NCBI RefSeq assembly: GCF_004116465.1
Contig: NZ_PDJV01000014.1
Span: 1-64,000, forward strand
Direction of reading: 5' to 3'
DNA: 64,000 bases
DNA from: Arcobacter sp. F2176
GTDB lineage: Bacteria; Campylobacterota; Campylobacteria; Campylobacterales; Arcobacteraceae
The position numbers and the translations under genes are program-made. Below, piece by piece: positions 7,647-16,646 of this stretch. Under the pieces are notes generated by a model. The model had not been told where the DNA came from, ran no database searches, and was given only the letters and a program-made list of their open reading frames with translations. The stretch's first letter is position 1; each line of letters opens with the position of its first letter.

Positions 7647-9635
7647 TTAGAGACTTTCTAAAAATTTATCAAATCCTTCTATCTTAAAATCTATCATATC
7701 ATCTAAATAAGGCTTTAAAAAAAATTGTTTAGCACTACTTATTTTTAACTCTTGAATTAATTGTACACCTGTTAAGAAATCTGCACCACTATCTTTTAGT
7801 AAACCTTTTATTAAAGAGATTTGAACAGAGGCATCGTTGTATCTATTATCATCTAAATAAGAAGCAACTACCAAATACATAGTATATTTATCTTCAAGTT
7901 TATACTCACTTTGTAAAGTTTCAATAAGGTTTAAGGCCTTTTTAGGATAACCATCATGCAATAGTTTTAAAGCTTTAGTTCTTAAGTAAGTTGGTGTAAT
8001 ATTGCTTTGCATACTAAAGTCTGCTTTATTAAATAATCCCAAAGCTTTTAATAAATCAACATAATATTGAGTAATTAATATTGAACCATCAAGAAAATTA
8101 TTATTTATTTTTAAAGGAACAGTATCTTGTAATCTTGAAAAATAAGTAAAATCATTTTCATTTTCTCGTTTTATAACTTCTTTTAGTAAAAAAGTAAGTG
8201 GTTCTTTAAAATTATCTTTTATTAATGGATCATCTAAAGTTGCAGTACCTTCATTAAACTTAGGTAAGAAATTTAAAGCTTTATAAAAAATCGTTTTTGC
8301 ATAGTGTTTTGGTTCTGTTGAAGTTCCAATCTTATCATTAATTATTAAATTATAAATTTTTTGCCCAAAATATTGATACATTCCTTTTTTCAATTTAATA
8401 TTTGTATCTAAATAATCCTTGTCAGCAATTGTAGTATTAGAACGGATTGCAGTTATTAGTGTCATTGCAGAATATAATTTATTCCCAGGATTAAGTTTGG
8501 TTGCCTGTTCAAAGTATTTTAAGGCATTGTAAAAATCATCTATTTGGGCATAAGATAATGCTAAGTTATAATAAATATATGACTTGGTATCTTTATTTAA
8601 CATTTTTTTTAGTTCAGCAACTTTTTGTATTGGATCTTTTTTTATAAGTTTTAAAAATGAAGCATTATAAGAAATCATATCATCTAAATTATCTAAACTA
8701 CTTTTATCTTTAAATATAAAACCTTTTGTAGAGTCATACATAATTTCTTCATTATCTGAGAAAATATATGGTGCAAAATAATAAATAAAATCAATCTTTC
8801 TATTTAAATCAAATTTTGTAATAAATTTAAAATACTCATCTGGTGTATATTTATTTTTATTAAAAAACATTTTAAGTTCTAACTCTTTATTAGCTTCAAA
8901 TGATGACTTTCTTGCTTGTATCAAATCTAAGTTATCATTTAGTTTTTCTAAGTTATTTGATTTTAAATTACTAAAAACCATAAACCATAATATTTTATCT
9001 TTTTTATCCAAATTAACATTATTTTCATAAGCTTTTCTTAGTAACAAGTCAGCTTTTTCATAATCTTTTAACTTAATTAACAATAAGCCTTTTTTAAAAT
9101 CAGAAGCATAATCCATTGTATCTAAAAGAGAGAGTGCCATTTTATAATCTTTTAAAATTATAAAAGTATCAGCAATCAATCTTTTAGCATGTTCTGATAA
9201 ATCTTTTTTTGTTTTAGCCAATTGAATAATTTTCTTTAAAAATTTTTGATTATCTGAAATTAAATATAAATAATAACAAGCAGACATATAAGAATAAGTA
9301 TCTTCAGTAATAGCAGCATCATGAGAATAAATTCTTTCTAAATATACTTTTGCATTATGAATAGAATTCAACTTATAATATGCAATTCCTATATTTAAAT
9401 ATGATGGTATTTTTAAGAATTTAGAAGTATCTTTTAAAATATCTATAGCTTTTAAATATTCACCTTTTTCTAAAAGAAGAACAGCATTATTAAATTCTAC
9501 TTGTTGAGATAATGTTTTCTGATTTTTTTTTAAATCCTTATATTTAAACAAAACATCAGGTTGTGATTCTAATTTTGAGATATCTTCATCTGCAAATAAG
9601 TTAAATTGAAAAATAATAATTAGGAAAAAAAGCAA
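7647..9635 (-). CDS. Secreted TPR-repeat protein, PflA-like
   Basis: The 662-residue protein begins with a hydrophobic signal (LFFLIIIFQFNLFA) and then carries helical repeats of the TPR type along most of its length; clear ones are near residues 45-80 (FNNAVLLLEKGEYLKAIDIL) and 365-400 (YNLALSYAQIDDFYNALKYF). Exported TPR proteins named PflA are part of the periplasmic disk scaffold that supports a wide stator ring in Campylobacter and Helicobacter. Location within a flagellar run, signal peptide and TPR content fit that role; the family match itself is inferred. Confidence 0.55.
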   Translation of the reverse strand: MLFFLIIIFQFNLFADEDISKLESQPDVLFKYKDLKKNQKTLSQQVEFNNAVLLLEKGEYLKAIDILKDTSKFLKIPSYLNIGIAYYKLNSIHNAKVYLERIYSHDAAITEDTYSYMSACYYLYLISDNQKFLKKIIQLAKTKKDLSEHAKRLIADTFIILKDYKMALSLLDTMDYASDFKKGLLLIKLKDYEKADLLLRKAYENNVNLDKKDKILWFMVFSNLKSNNLEKLNDNLDLIQARKSSFEANKELELKMFFNKNKYTPDEYFKFITKFDLNRKIDFIYYFAPYIFSDNEEIMYDSTKGFIFKDKSSLDNLDDMISYNASFLKLIKKDPIQKVAELKKMLNKDTKSYIYYNLALSYAQIDDFYNALKYFEQATKLNPGNKLYSAMTLITAIRSNTTIADKDYLDTNIKLKKGMYQYFGQKIYNLIINDKIGTSTEPKHYAKTIFYKALNFLPKFNEGTATLDDPLIKDNFKEPLTFLLKEVIKRENENDFTYFSRLQDTVPLKINNNFLDGSILITQYYVDLLKALGLFNKADFSMQSNITPTYLRTKALKLLHDGYPKKALNLIETLQSEYKLEDKYTMYLVVASYLDDNRYNDASVQISLIKGLLKDSGADFLTGVQLIQELKISSAKQFFLKPYLDDMIDFKIEGFDKFLESL

Positions 9636-9677
9636 ACCCTTTTTTCTAGTAATAGCTAATTTAATAACAGGCTCCTA

Positions 9678-10007
9678 TTAAATCATAGTATTAACTTGAG
9701 CATAGAGCTCTTCTGACCTCTTCTTAAGTTTATCAAGTTGATGTTTTAAGTCATTATTTTCAAGTTTTGCAGCTCTTAAATCATTTCTTGCAACAGAAAG
9801 ATTATTTTCTGTATTTTTTATTGCATCATCTTGTGCAATAACTTGTTTATTATATCTTTCCATCAATTGCGTATATTTATTTTTTTCTTCTTCTAAAACA
9901 TTCTTTTCTTCATTAATTTTTACATATAATGATTTATATACATTTGTTGTAGAAAAATAGTATAAAAGCATTACTAATAAAAACAAAATCAATAAAAAAT
10001 TTTCCAA
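9678..10007 (-). CDS. Membrane-anchored coiled-coil protein, unknown
   Basis: The 109-residue protein has one N-terminal membrane helix (about residues 4-18, LLILFLLVMLLYYF) and then a long heptad-rich coiled coil full of Lys, Glu and Asn to the C-terminus. I do not recognise a family. It lies between flgE and the pflA-like gene on the same strand, after the flgE terminator, so it probably starts a transcript with the TPR gene. A scaffold role next to the motor is possible but not shown by the sequence. Confidence 0.6.
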   Translation of the reverse strand: MENFLLILFLLVMLLYYFSTTNVYKSLYVKINEEKNVLEEEKNKYTQLMERYNKQVIAQDDAIKNTENNLSVARNDLRAAKLENNDLKHQLDKLKKRSEELYAQVNTMI

Positions 10008-10020
10008 ATTTACCCTCTTT

Positions 10021-10050
10021 AAAAAATAGATAGAGAAATCTATCTATTTT
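10021..10050 (-). terminator. Intrinsic terminator after flgE
   Basis: A perfect 12-bp inverted repeat (AAAATAGATAGA ... TCTATCTATTTT) with a 4-nt loop lies 5 bp past the flgE stop. On the minus strand it runs straight into a U-tract, as expected for a rho-independent terminator. Confidence 0.85.
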
Positions 10051-10055
10051 ATTTA

Positions 10056-12392
10056 TTATCGTTTTAACTGAATCAGTGTTGTTAGCAGTGCATCTGCCGT
10101 TGTAATTGATTTAGCATTTGCCTCAAATGCTCTTTGAAATACCATTAAGTTTACTAAACTTTCACTTAAATTTGCGGTACTTAACTCTAGGTTTTTACCT
10201 AAAATAGTAGCTGTTCTATCATTATTTATATTAAATGTTGGTTCACCACTTTGAGTAGTTTTTGCCAAAAGGTTATCTCCCATTGGATCTAATCCTCTTT
10301 CATTATTAAACAATGCAATAGAAACTTGTCCAATAGCAAACTCTGCTCCATCTTGTTTCATTATAATTAAACCTGCATCATTAACTGAAAACTCACCAAA
10401 ACCGGAATCTGATATGCCAAGGGTATCAAGCCTCAATTGTAAAGAATCTTGAGAAGAAGTTTGATCAAGGGTAGTTTTGATCTCTAAAAACTCTGCACCT
10501 GTACCTTTACGACCAGAAGCATCAGCATTTTTGTCAATACCACCTGCAAGTTTATTTATAGTTAAATTAGCTGGATAAACTGCACCACCTGAAGTTTGCT
10601 CAATAATTAAACTTCCATTAACAACAATTGCATTATATGGAGTTGAAACTGTTCTTCCACTAGCATTAGTCGCGGTATTCTTAGCAAATAAGTCATTTAG
10701 TTTTCCAGCAAGAGTATCTAAGTCTCTAGGTGAATTTATACTTCCTCCTGTAGCACTTATTCCACTTATAACAGTACCATCACCTAAAGTTATAGCTGGA
10801 ATAGTTATAGAAAAACTAGTTTGCCCATTTGCCAAAATAGCATCAGTTCCTGAAAAAGTATAATTTGTCCCACTAGCTGCTGTAGTATAAGTTGCTCCAT
10901 TAGCAAATAATTCCGTACTAAATTCTACATCATACTCTCTTGCCTCAATAACAAGTGATCCATTGATATTTTTAGCTGTAAAGTATTTATTAAAATTAGC
11001 AACTGAAACTGATGAACCTGAAGTAAGATTTGAAATAACACTATCTATATCTGTTGTTGGGTCAACACTAATTGCAGAACCGAAATTAATAGTTTTTTCT
11101 AAATCTTTATCATACACACTAAAATCAAAAGTATATGAATCTGAACCATTAAGATTTAACTCTTCCATTGTGAAAACATCTCTTTGATTACCACTAATAG
11201 CTTTAGCTAAAGCTTCTCTAGCACTTTGTAAACCACCAAGACCAGTACCTTTTTGAACATTTGTTGCACTTGTTGTTTCATTAAAAGACCCATAAACATA
11301 AGAACCAGAATACTCTCCAACTTCAGTAATCTTAAATTCTTTTCCAGGAACCATTGACTCAATTTCTATCATTCCATGTAATACATCCAAGTCTTTTGTA
11401 GATTTTGTAAAAGTATCAAATGATTCAAAAGAATCTATAGCACTACCAGTTTCTGTAGTTCCAGTAATATCTTGATCAGTAACCGTATAAGCTACAAATC
11501 CAGTTTGATCAGAAATTTTATCAGCTAGTGCTTTATATGTCGCTATTTGACTTGCTTCAACTTCTGTTAACATTCTACTTCCATCATCAGACATTCTTGC
11601 AGGTTTAGACTCATACTTTTGTTCTATCTTTGAACCATCGATATAGACATATATAGTGTCTGATTCTTTACTTAAATCAGTTCCAAGAAAATTGATTTGT
11701 GTTTTTTGAGCAATAGCACTTTGAGAAGGACCATCAGGATTAGCTTGATATTCAGTTAATGCATCTGAATAATTTTTAATCAATGCTTTTACATCATCTA
11801 CTTTTGAACCCTCACTCTTAAGTCCATACCCAGAATAAACAGTAGATACATCACCTTTTACAGTTTGAGTATAGTCTGTAGCTTTTGCAGTATATGTTTC
11901 AACTGATTTATTAAGATTTATTATTTTTGATGTTAAAAGTTCTGTGTATGCACTCGTAAAAACATTAATATTAGGGTTAGTTGATAATCTATCTTGTTCG
12001 GTAATAGCACTCATTGCCCAACCTTGAACTTCATTCCCTGCGGCATCTTGCAAAGTACCATTATCACCCATTCTAAAGTTACCAGCTCTTGTATAATAAG
12101 TTTCACTAGTACCAGTTGAGCTTTTATTACTTACAGTAAAAAAACCACTTCCTGATAATGCCATATCAAAATTAACTCCTGTAGATTTAAATCCACCTTG
12201 AGTATAAAGTTTTTCAGCATCTAGAACTTTAGCACCTTTTCCTATTTTGTCTTGATACATTTGGTCAGCAAAAGAGATTCTTGATGATTTGTAACCTATT
12301 GTATTAACATTCGCAATATTATGTGACTCATTGTCTAAAGCTTTTTGTTGTGCTGATAGACCTGAAATTCCTGTCCATAGTGCTCCAATCAT
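10056..12392 (-). CDS. flgE: Flagellar hook protein FlgE (large)
   Basis: This is the hook subunit. The 778-residue protein has the axial N-terminus (LWTGISGLSAQQKALDNESH and NIANVNTIGYKSSRISF) and the C-terminal helix with NLMVFQRAFEANAKSITTAD. The length, about twice that of enterobacterial FlgE, comes from a large Thr/Ser/Gly-rich middle, as in the major hook proteins of Campylobacter. The gene has its own TATAAT box 20 bp upstream and a strong terminator after it, so it can be expressed at a high level apart from its neighbours. Confidence 0.93.
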   Translation of the reverse strand: MIGALWTGISGLSAQQKALDNESHNIANVNTIGYKSSRISFADQMYQDKIGKGAKVLDAEKLYTQGGFKSTGVNFDMALSGSGFFTVSNKSSTGTSETYYTRAGNFRMGDNGTLQDAAGNEVQGWAMSAITEQDRLSTNPNINVFTSAYTELLTSKIINLNKSVETYTAKATDYTQTVKGDVSTVYSGYGLKSEGSKVDDVKALIKNYSDALTEYQANPDGPSQSAIAQKTQINFLGTDLSKESDTIYVYIDGSKIEQKYESKPARMSDDGSRMLTEVEASQIATYKALADKISDQTGFVAYTVTDQDITGTTETGSAIDSFESFDTFTKSTKDLDVLHGMIEIESMVPGKEFKITEVGEYSGSYVYGSFNETTSATNVQKGTGLGGLQSAREALAKAISGNQRDVFTMEELNLNGSDSYTFDFSVYDKDLEKTINFGSAISVDPTTDIDSVISNLTSGSSVSVANFNKYFTAKNINGSLVIEAREYDVEFSTELFANGATYTTAASGTNYTFSGTDAILANGQTSFSITIPAITLGDGTVISGISATGGSINSPRDLDTLAGKLNDLFAKNTATNASGRTVSTPYNAIVVNGSLIIEQTSGGAVYPANLTINKLAGGIDKNADASGRKGTGAEFLEIKTTLDQTSSQDSLQLRLDTLGISDSGFGEFSVNDAGLIIMKQDGAEFAIGQVSIALFNNERGLDPMGDNLLAKTTQSGEPTFNINNDRTATILGKNLELSTANLSESLVNLMVFQRAFEANAKSITTADALLTTLIQLKR

Positions 12393-12411
12393 GGCTTATC
12401 CTTTTAGATAA

Positions 12412-12417
12412 ATTATA
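12412..12417 (-). promoter_or_regulatory. -10 box for flgE
   Basis: The minus strand reads TTTATAATTTATC, giving a TATAAT hexamer 20 bp ahead of the flgE ATG and just before the AAGGAT ribosome site. The implied leader is only about a dozen bases. No -24/-12 (GG-N10-GC) sigma-54 element is evident here. Confidence 0.4.
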
Positions 12418-12431
12418 AACATTTTATGTTT

Positions 12432-12462
12432 ATTAATTAATACTTCTTAAGTACTAATTAAT
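12432..12462 (-). repeat. 14-bp hairpin between the two hook genes
   Basis: ATTAATTAATACTT and AAGTACTAATTAAT pair over 14 positions (one G-U) around a 3-nt loop, 8 bp after the stop of the smaller hook gene. No U-tract follows on the minus strand, so it is not a typical terminator. It could protect an mRNA end, slow RNA polymerase, or be a protein site. Confidence 0.7.
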
Positions 12463-12469
12463 AGACATC

Positions 12470-13930
12470 TTATGTAGTTTTAAGTTGTATTGCTGTCTTT
12501 AAAAAATCATCAGATGTTGTCATAGATTTTGAATTAGCTTCAAAAGCTCTTTGTGCAACTATTAGTTTTGTCAATGCTGTTGATGTACTTATATTACTTA
12601 CTTCCACACTATTTGCAGCTATATTATTTAATATATCTGCATTTTTTGGCTCGCCAGAATCTTTTGTTTGTGTATATAAATTATCACCTGCTGCATTTAA
12701 ACTTTGTTCATCAGGAAAATAAACAGTTGATACTCTACCTACAACATAAGTATTACTTCCTTGTGTTAGTAATAAAACTCCATCATCTGCAACACTAAAT
12801 TTTGTATCATTATATGATGCTAAACCTATATTTGTTAATTTTAAGTTTATAGGTTCAAGGGTAAGTGTTGCTTGATTTGGTGCTGGAATACCATTTTGAA
12901 TATCAAGAAACTTTGCATTTGCTAATTGTACAGCTTGATTTAAAGCATCTCTTGAAGACTCAACCATTGCTAAACCTGAACCTTTAATTGCATCAACTGT
13001 ATCAACAGTTGCTTCAGTTGCATTTATAGTTGGTGAAGTAATTTTTGTATTTCTTCCTGCTACTAAATTATTAATTGTTAAAGTACTTGTAGCTGGATCA
13101 AAAGAAGCGGAATATCCCTCTTCATCTGAAATCTGGTCAGCTAGTTTTTTCATAGTTGTTAAAGCATCAGTATCAAAATTTTGTTTAATTTCAACATTTC
13201 CTAGATTCAATCTTAAAACATCATTTTGATTATTTAATTTTGTTTCATAATCTTTGTAATCAATCTTTGATTCTTGAAAAGTAGAAGAAACTGAAACTTC
13301 ATTTGGGTTAGACTCTAATAATTTCAACTTATCTGTATAATCTTTTTTTAACAATTCAATATCTGAAATAACAGAATTTGCTGTTTTATAATTATTACCT
13401 GAAACACCTACATCTGTTGCACTATCTCGATAATCAGTTGATTTAGTATTAATTGATAAAGTTCTATCTTCTTGCGTAATTATTGCTGATGCTAATGGCA
13501 TAGTATAATTATCACCAAAAGCAGTTGTACCATCAGAAGTTGTTGTAGATATAACTTTTGTTTGAAGTCCCATTACCTCTAAACCTTGATTATTTACAAG
13601 CATCCCAGCTTTAGATTCTAAAAAATTTCCAGCTCTTGTATAAAATGTTTTATTTGTATCTGGGTCAGTTACAACAAAAAAACCTTTTCCTTGTATTGCA
13701 AAGTCGTATGGATTGTTTGTATCCTTTACTCCGCCTTGTCTAAATGTTTTATTTATTGTTCCTTCTCCAACACCTTTTCCTTCTCCATTTTGATACATTA
13801 AATCAGCAAAAGAAATTCTACTTTCTTTATGAGCAATAGTATTTACATTAGCAATGTTATTTGATGTTACATCAACATAATTAGATGCTGCACTAATACC
13901 AGATAATGCATTGTATAAACTACCATTCAT
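12470..13930 (-). CDS. Second hook-type protein (FlgE2-like)
   Basis: The 486-residue protein has the same axial framework as FlgE: NALSGISAASNYVDVTSNN and NIANVNTIAHKESRISFADL at the start, a GKGFFVVTDPD beta region near 87, and LIVAQRAFEANSKSMTTSDD at the end. It is smaller than the adjacent 778-residue hook protein. It follows flgD by 11 bp, as a smaller FlgE paralogue does in Campylobacter jejuni. It may form a hook segment or another axial layer; sequence alone does not say which of the two is the main hook subunit. Confidence 0.85.
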   Translation of the reverse strand: MNGSLYNALSGISAASNYVDVTSNNIANVNTIAHKESRISFADLMYQNGEGKGVGEGTINKTFRQGGVKDTNNPYDFAIQGKGFFVVTDPDTNKTFYTRAGNFLESKAGMLVNNQGLEVMGLQTKVISTTTSDGTTAFGDNYTMPLASAIITQEDRTLSINTKSTDYRDSATDVGVSGNNYKTANSVISDIELLKKDYTDKLKLLESNPNEVSVSSTFQESKIDYKDYETKLNNQNDVLRLNLGNVEIKQNFDTDALTTMKKLADQISDEEGYSASFDPATSTLTINNLVAGRNTKITSPTINATEATVDTVDAIKGSGLAMVESSRDALNQAVQLANAKFLDIQNGIPAPNQATLTLEPINLKLTNIGLASYNDTKFSVADDGVLLLTQGSNTYVVGRVSTVYFPDEQSLNAAGDNLYTQTKDSGEPKNADILNNIAANSVEVSNISTSTALTKLIVAQRAFEANSKSMTTSDDFLKTAIQLKTT

Positions 13931-13941
13931 AATTCTTTTCC

Positions 13942-14532
13942 TTAGCTATTTGTTGTTGTATCAGATGAACCAGTATTATTTTCAGCTGTAGTTGTATCAT
14001 CACCAGTTGTTGTATCTGGTGGGTTCGTACTTCCACCTGATCCTGAAGTAGGAGTATAATTAATTCTACTTATGCTACTATATGGGATTCTAGTAGTTTC
14101 ATTAGCATAAGTTAATTCACCCTTTTCATTTGTAATGATTTCAAGACCCTCTACATAAATTTCGCCATTTATTGATTCTGCTGAACCAATTTGATAAGCT
14201 CTTCTAAGTCCATCATCTCCTAATTCATCAGTTTCAACTATTTTACCTATAACATTAGTTGCTGTTGATAAATTCATTTGAGCAAAAGATTGTTGTAATG
14301 CTTTCATTGAAGTTGACATATCTAAGTTTGTCTCAATTGTTGACATTTGCATTTGTGAATCAAGCATACTTTGTGAATCCATAGGCTTAGTTGGATCTTG
14401 TTGTTTCATTTGTTCTAACATTAAATTTAAAAAATCTTCATTTGTAAGCTTATCATTACTAATAGCTTGTGTATACTGCTGACCGTTTACACCAGTAGCA
14501 GTACTTACTTGTACATTATCTGTAGTTGCCAT
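13942..14532 (-). CDS. flgD: Flagellar hook cap protein FlgD
   Basis: FlgD caps the growing hook. The 196-residue protein has the conserved N-terminal assembly region NEDFLNLMLEQMKQQDPTKP near residues 31-50, QSMLDSQMQMSTIE after it, and a short beta region with VIGKIVETDE, then a low-complexity Gly/Thr/Asp tail of about 35 residues. The core is shorter than in many FlgD proteins. It lies 9 bp after fliN and 11 bp before the FlgE2-like gene. Confidence 0.93.
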   Translation of the reverse strand: MATTDNVQVSTATGVNGQQYTQAISNDKLTNEDFLNLMLEQMKQQDPTKPMDSQSMLDSQMQMSTIETNLDMSTSMKALQQSFAQMNLSTATNVIGKIVETDELGDDGLRRAYQIGSAESINGEIYVEGLEIITNEKGELTYANETTRIPYSSISRINYTPTSGSGGSTNPPDTTTGDDTTTAENNTGSSDTTTNS

Positions 14533-14541
14533 AATTTTCTC

Positions 14542-14829
14542 CTATAACATATTTTCATCAAAGAAATATCTTACTACATTATCTGAATCCATAGCATCTT
14601 GAACTCTAACTGCTAATTTTTCATCAATAACGATAATATCTCCTGTACCAATAATTCTACTGTTAACATAAATATCACCTCCAGCTCCTGCTGCTTTATC
14701 AAGTGATAATATGTCACCCTCACCTAAATCTAGGAAGTCTTTAATAGTAATATTTGCACTACCTAGCATTACATCTACTGTAATTTGGGTATCGACTAAA
14801 AGATCGTATGCTCTGTCATTAATTTCCAT
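14542..14829 (-). CDS. fliN: Flagellar motor switch protein FliN
   Basis: FliN forms the base of the C-ring and helps dock FliH. The 95-residue protein is a single SpoA domain with ITVDVMLGSANITIKDFLDL, GEGDILSLDKAAG, DIYVNSRIIGTGDIIV and KLAVRVQDAM. It is the first gene of a run with flgD and the hook genes, behind a clear promoter-like box. FliY (6368-7252) carries a second SpoA domain; FliM is not in the window. Confidence 0.93.
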   Translation of the reverse strand: MEINDRAYDLLVDTQITVDVMLGSANITIKDFLDLGEGDILSLDKAAGAGGDIYVNSRIIGTGDIIVIDEKLAVRVQDAMDSDNVVRYFFDENML

Positions 14830-14862
14830 AAATTTAAGTCTCTTTGTTTAAGTTTATAATGA

Positions 14863-14868
14863 ATTATA
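14863..14868 (-). promoter_or_regulatory. -10 box for fliN-flgD-hook operon
   Basis: TGTGATATAATTC on the minus strand gives a TATAAT 34 bp before the fliN ATG. Phased A/T runs fill the space up to the fliH stop, which is the common substitute for a -35 in this phylum. Confidence 0.6.
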
Positions 14869-14966
14869 TCACAATGGCTTCTATTAATTTTAATAAAAAA
14901 TAATAAAAAAGAGTGATTTTTAGATAGTTTTTAGTGTTTTAAGCTAATATTTACTTTTGTAGAATT

Positions 14967-15638
14967 TTACATTATAGAATCAAGTGATTCTAGCATTGAG
15001 TTTACTTTTGCTTCTATATTCCCATCAAAATTTCCTAGGTCACTGGCAATTACAACACCTCCAGCAGTTACATTTCCATCTTGAACTAAAGAGATATGAG
15101 TACCTTCAAGATTTAAGTCATTTTTTAGAAGTTCAAAGTCTCTAGGATTTAGATGAATCTTTACTTTTGAAGCAGTTTTTATTTTGTCTAATATATTATG
15201 AATAGTCTCTTTTGCTATTTTTGCTGAATTTTCCCCTATTTCTACGGAAATGATTTTTTGAGCTATAGAAATAGATGTTTTAAGTATTTTTGTTTCTAAT
15301 TGAAAAGTTGCCTGTTCAAAAAAAGCTGCATAATGTTTTAAGTCTTTAATAGCTTGAACCACTTGATGATCTATATCTTTACCACCTGCTAATCCAATAT
15401 GTTCTAAGCCATCAACTTTTTGTTGAACAGCAGCAATAGTTCCAGCAAGAGCTTTGATCTCAGCTAATATTTGATCACCATTAATACTTACTTGTTTCTC
15501 ATCTAATTTTGCAACCATTTGCATTTGATCAGTTTGTGTAATTTCACCAGTATTTAAAAAAGTTCCTAATTGAAAGTTTTCAATTCCATCTTTAGATTTA
15601 ATTACTTTTGCATTAGAGTATACATTGTTTTTTTCCAT
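14967..15638 (-). CDS. fliH: Flagellar export ATPase regulator FliH
   Basis: FliH binds the FliI ATPase and docks it at the C-ring. The 223-residue protein has a variable N-terminus, a helical middle from about 75 to 130 (with TIAAVQQKVDGLEHIG) and the C-terminal FliH/HrpE fold with SISIAQKIISVEIGEN, KVKIHLNPRDFELL and DGNVTAGGVVIASD. It is 3 bp after fliG. FliI is not in the window, so the export ATPase itself is encoded elsewhere. Confidence 0.92.
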   Translation of the reverse strand: MEKNNVYSNAKVIKSKDGIENFQLGTFLNTGEITQTDQMQMVAKLDEKQVSINGDQILAEIKALAGTIAAVQQKVDGLEHIGLAGGKDIDHQVVQAIKDLKHYAAFFEQATFQLETKILKTSISIAQKIISVEIGENSAKIAKETIHNILDKIKTASKVKIHLNPRDFELLKNDLNLEGTHISLVQDGNVTAGGVVIASDLGNFDGNIEAKVNSMLESLDSIM

Positions 15639-15641
15639 CTG

Positions 15642-16646
15642 TTATTCTACTTCCCTCTCAATTACACCCTCTTCAATAAGTTTTTGGGCTGCATCAAGCA
15701 TTTTTCTTTGAGCTGATTCAATATCTTTAATTTTAACTTTTGTAAGCATTTCAAACTCTTCTTGAAATCTATCACTAGCTCTTTGAGACATTGCACTTCT
15801 TACAACTGCAAGATCATCTTCTGTTGCATTTTTCATTGCAACTGCAACATCTGCCATTTCTACATTTTGAAGTATTTTCATTATATCATCTTTATCTAAA
15901 GCAAGTAAGTCTTCAAATACAAACATGTTCTCTTTAATTTTTGTAGCTAGGGCGGTATCTACACCATTGATATTTTTAAGTATATCTTGAGACTTAGGTC
16001 CCATTCTATTTAACATATCAGCTACAACCTTAACCCCACCAACATCCACAATTGAAGATAAAAGTGATTCTAGCTTTTTTTCTAAAACTATTGAAATAGT
16101 TCTTACAACATCAGGAGATACATCTTTTATTGTAGCCATTTGCATTGTAACTTTAACTTTTACATCTTCATCTAACTGATTTAGAACATCAGCCGCACCA
16201 TTAGCATTCATATGAGCCAAAATAACTGCAATTGTTTGAGGAGATTCTTCTTTAATAAAATCCGCTAATTGCTTTGGATTTATAGCATCAAGATAATTAA
16301 ATGATTGTGAAGCTAGTTGCATTTTAGATAATTTTGCTAAAATTTCATCTGCATCACTTTTACCTAAAGATTTGTATAAAAGATCTTTTGCATAATCATA
16401 TCCACCAGAACTAATAAATCCCTTTGTTCTTGTATATAAATGAAACTCTTCCAAAATAGCCAATGAAGTATCTTTATCAATCGAGCCCAATTGTGTAATA
16501 GCAGTAGATATATTTTCTACAACATGCCTAGGTAAATGTTGAAAAATTTTAACAGTTGCTTCTTCTCCAATTAATACAAAAAAGGTAGCCACTTTTTGTA
16601 GCATTGGCATACCCTTAGTCAATTCATGATCTAGTGGGTTTTGCAT
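15642..16646 (-). CDS. fliG: Flagellar motor switch protein FliG
   Basis: FliG couples the MS ring to the C-ring and receives torque from the stator. The 334-residue protein has the N-terminal FliF-binding part (MLQKVATFFVLIGEEATVKI), the middle domain with ESPQTIAVILAHMNANGAAD, and the C-terminal domain with FVFEDLLALDKDDIMKIL and AMSQRASDRFQEE, which carries the charged torque helix. It begins 1 bp after the fliF stop, in the normal order fliF-fliG-fliH. Confidence 0.97.
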   Translation of the reverse strand: MQNPLDHELTKGMPMLQKVATFFVLIGEEATVKIFQHLPRHVVENISTAITQLGSIDKDTSLAILEEFHLYTRTKGFISSGGYDYAKDLLYKSLGKSDADEILAKLSKMQLASQSFNYLDAINPKQLADFIKEESPQTIAVILAHMNANGAADVLNQLDEDVKVKVTMQMATIKDVSPDVVRTISIVLEKKLESLLSSIVDVGGVKVVADMLNRMGPKSQDILKNINGVDTALATKIKENMFVFEDLLALDKDDIMKILQNVEMADVAVAMKNATEDDLAVVRSAMSQRASDRFQEEFEMLTKVKIKDIESAQRKMLDAAQKLIEEGVIEREVE

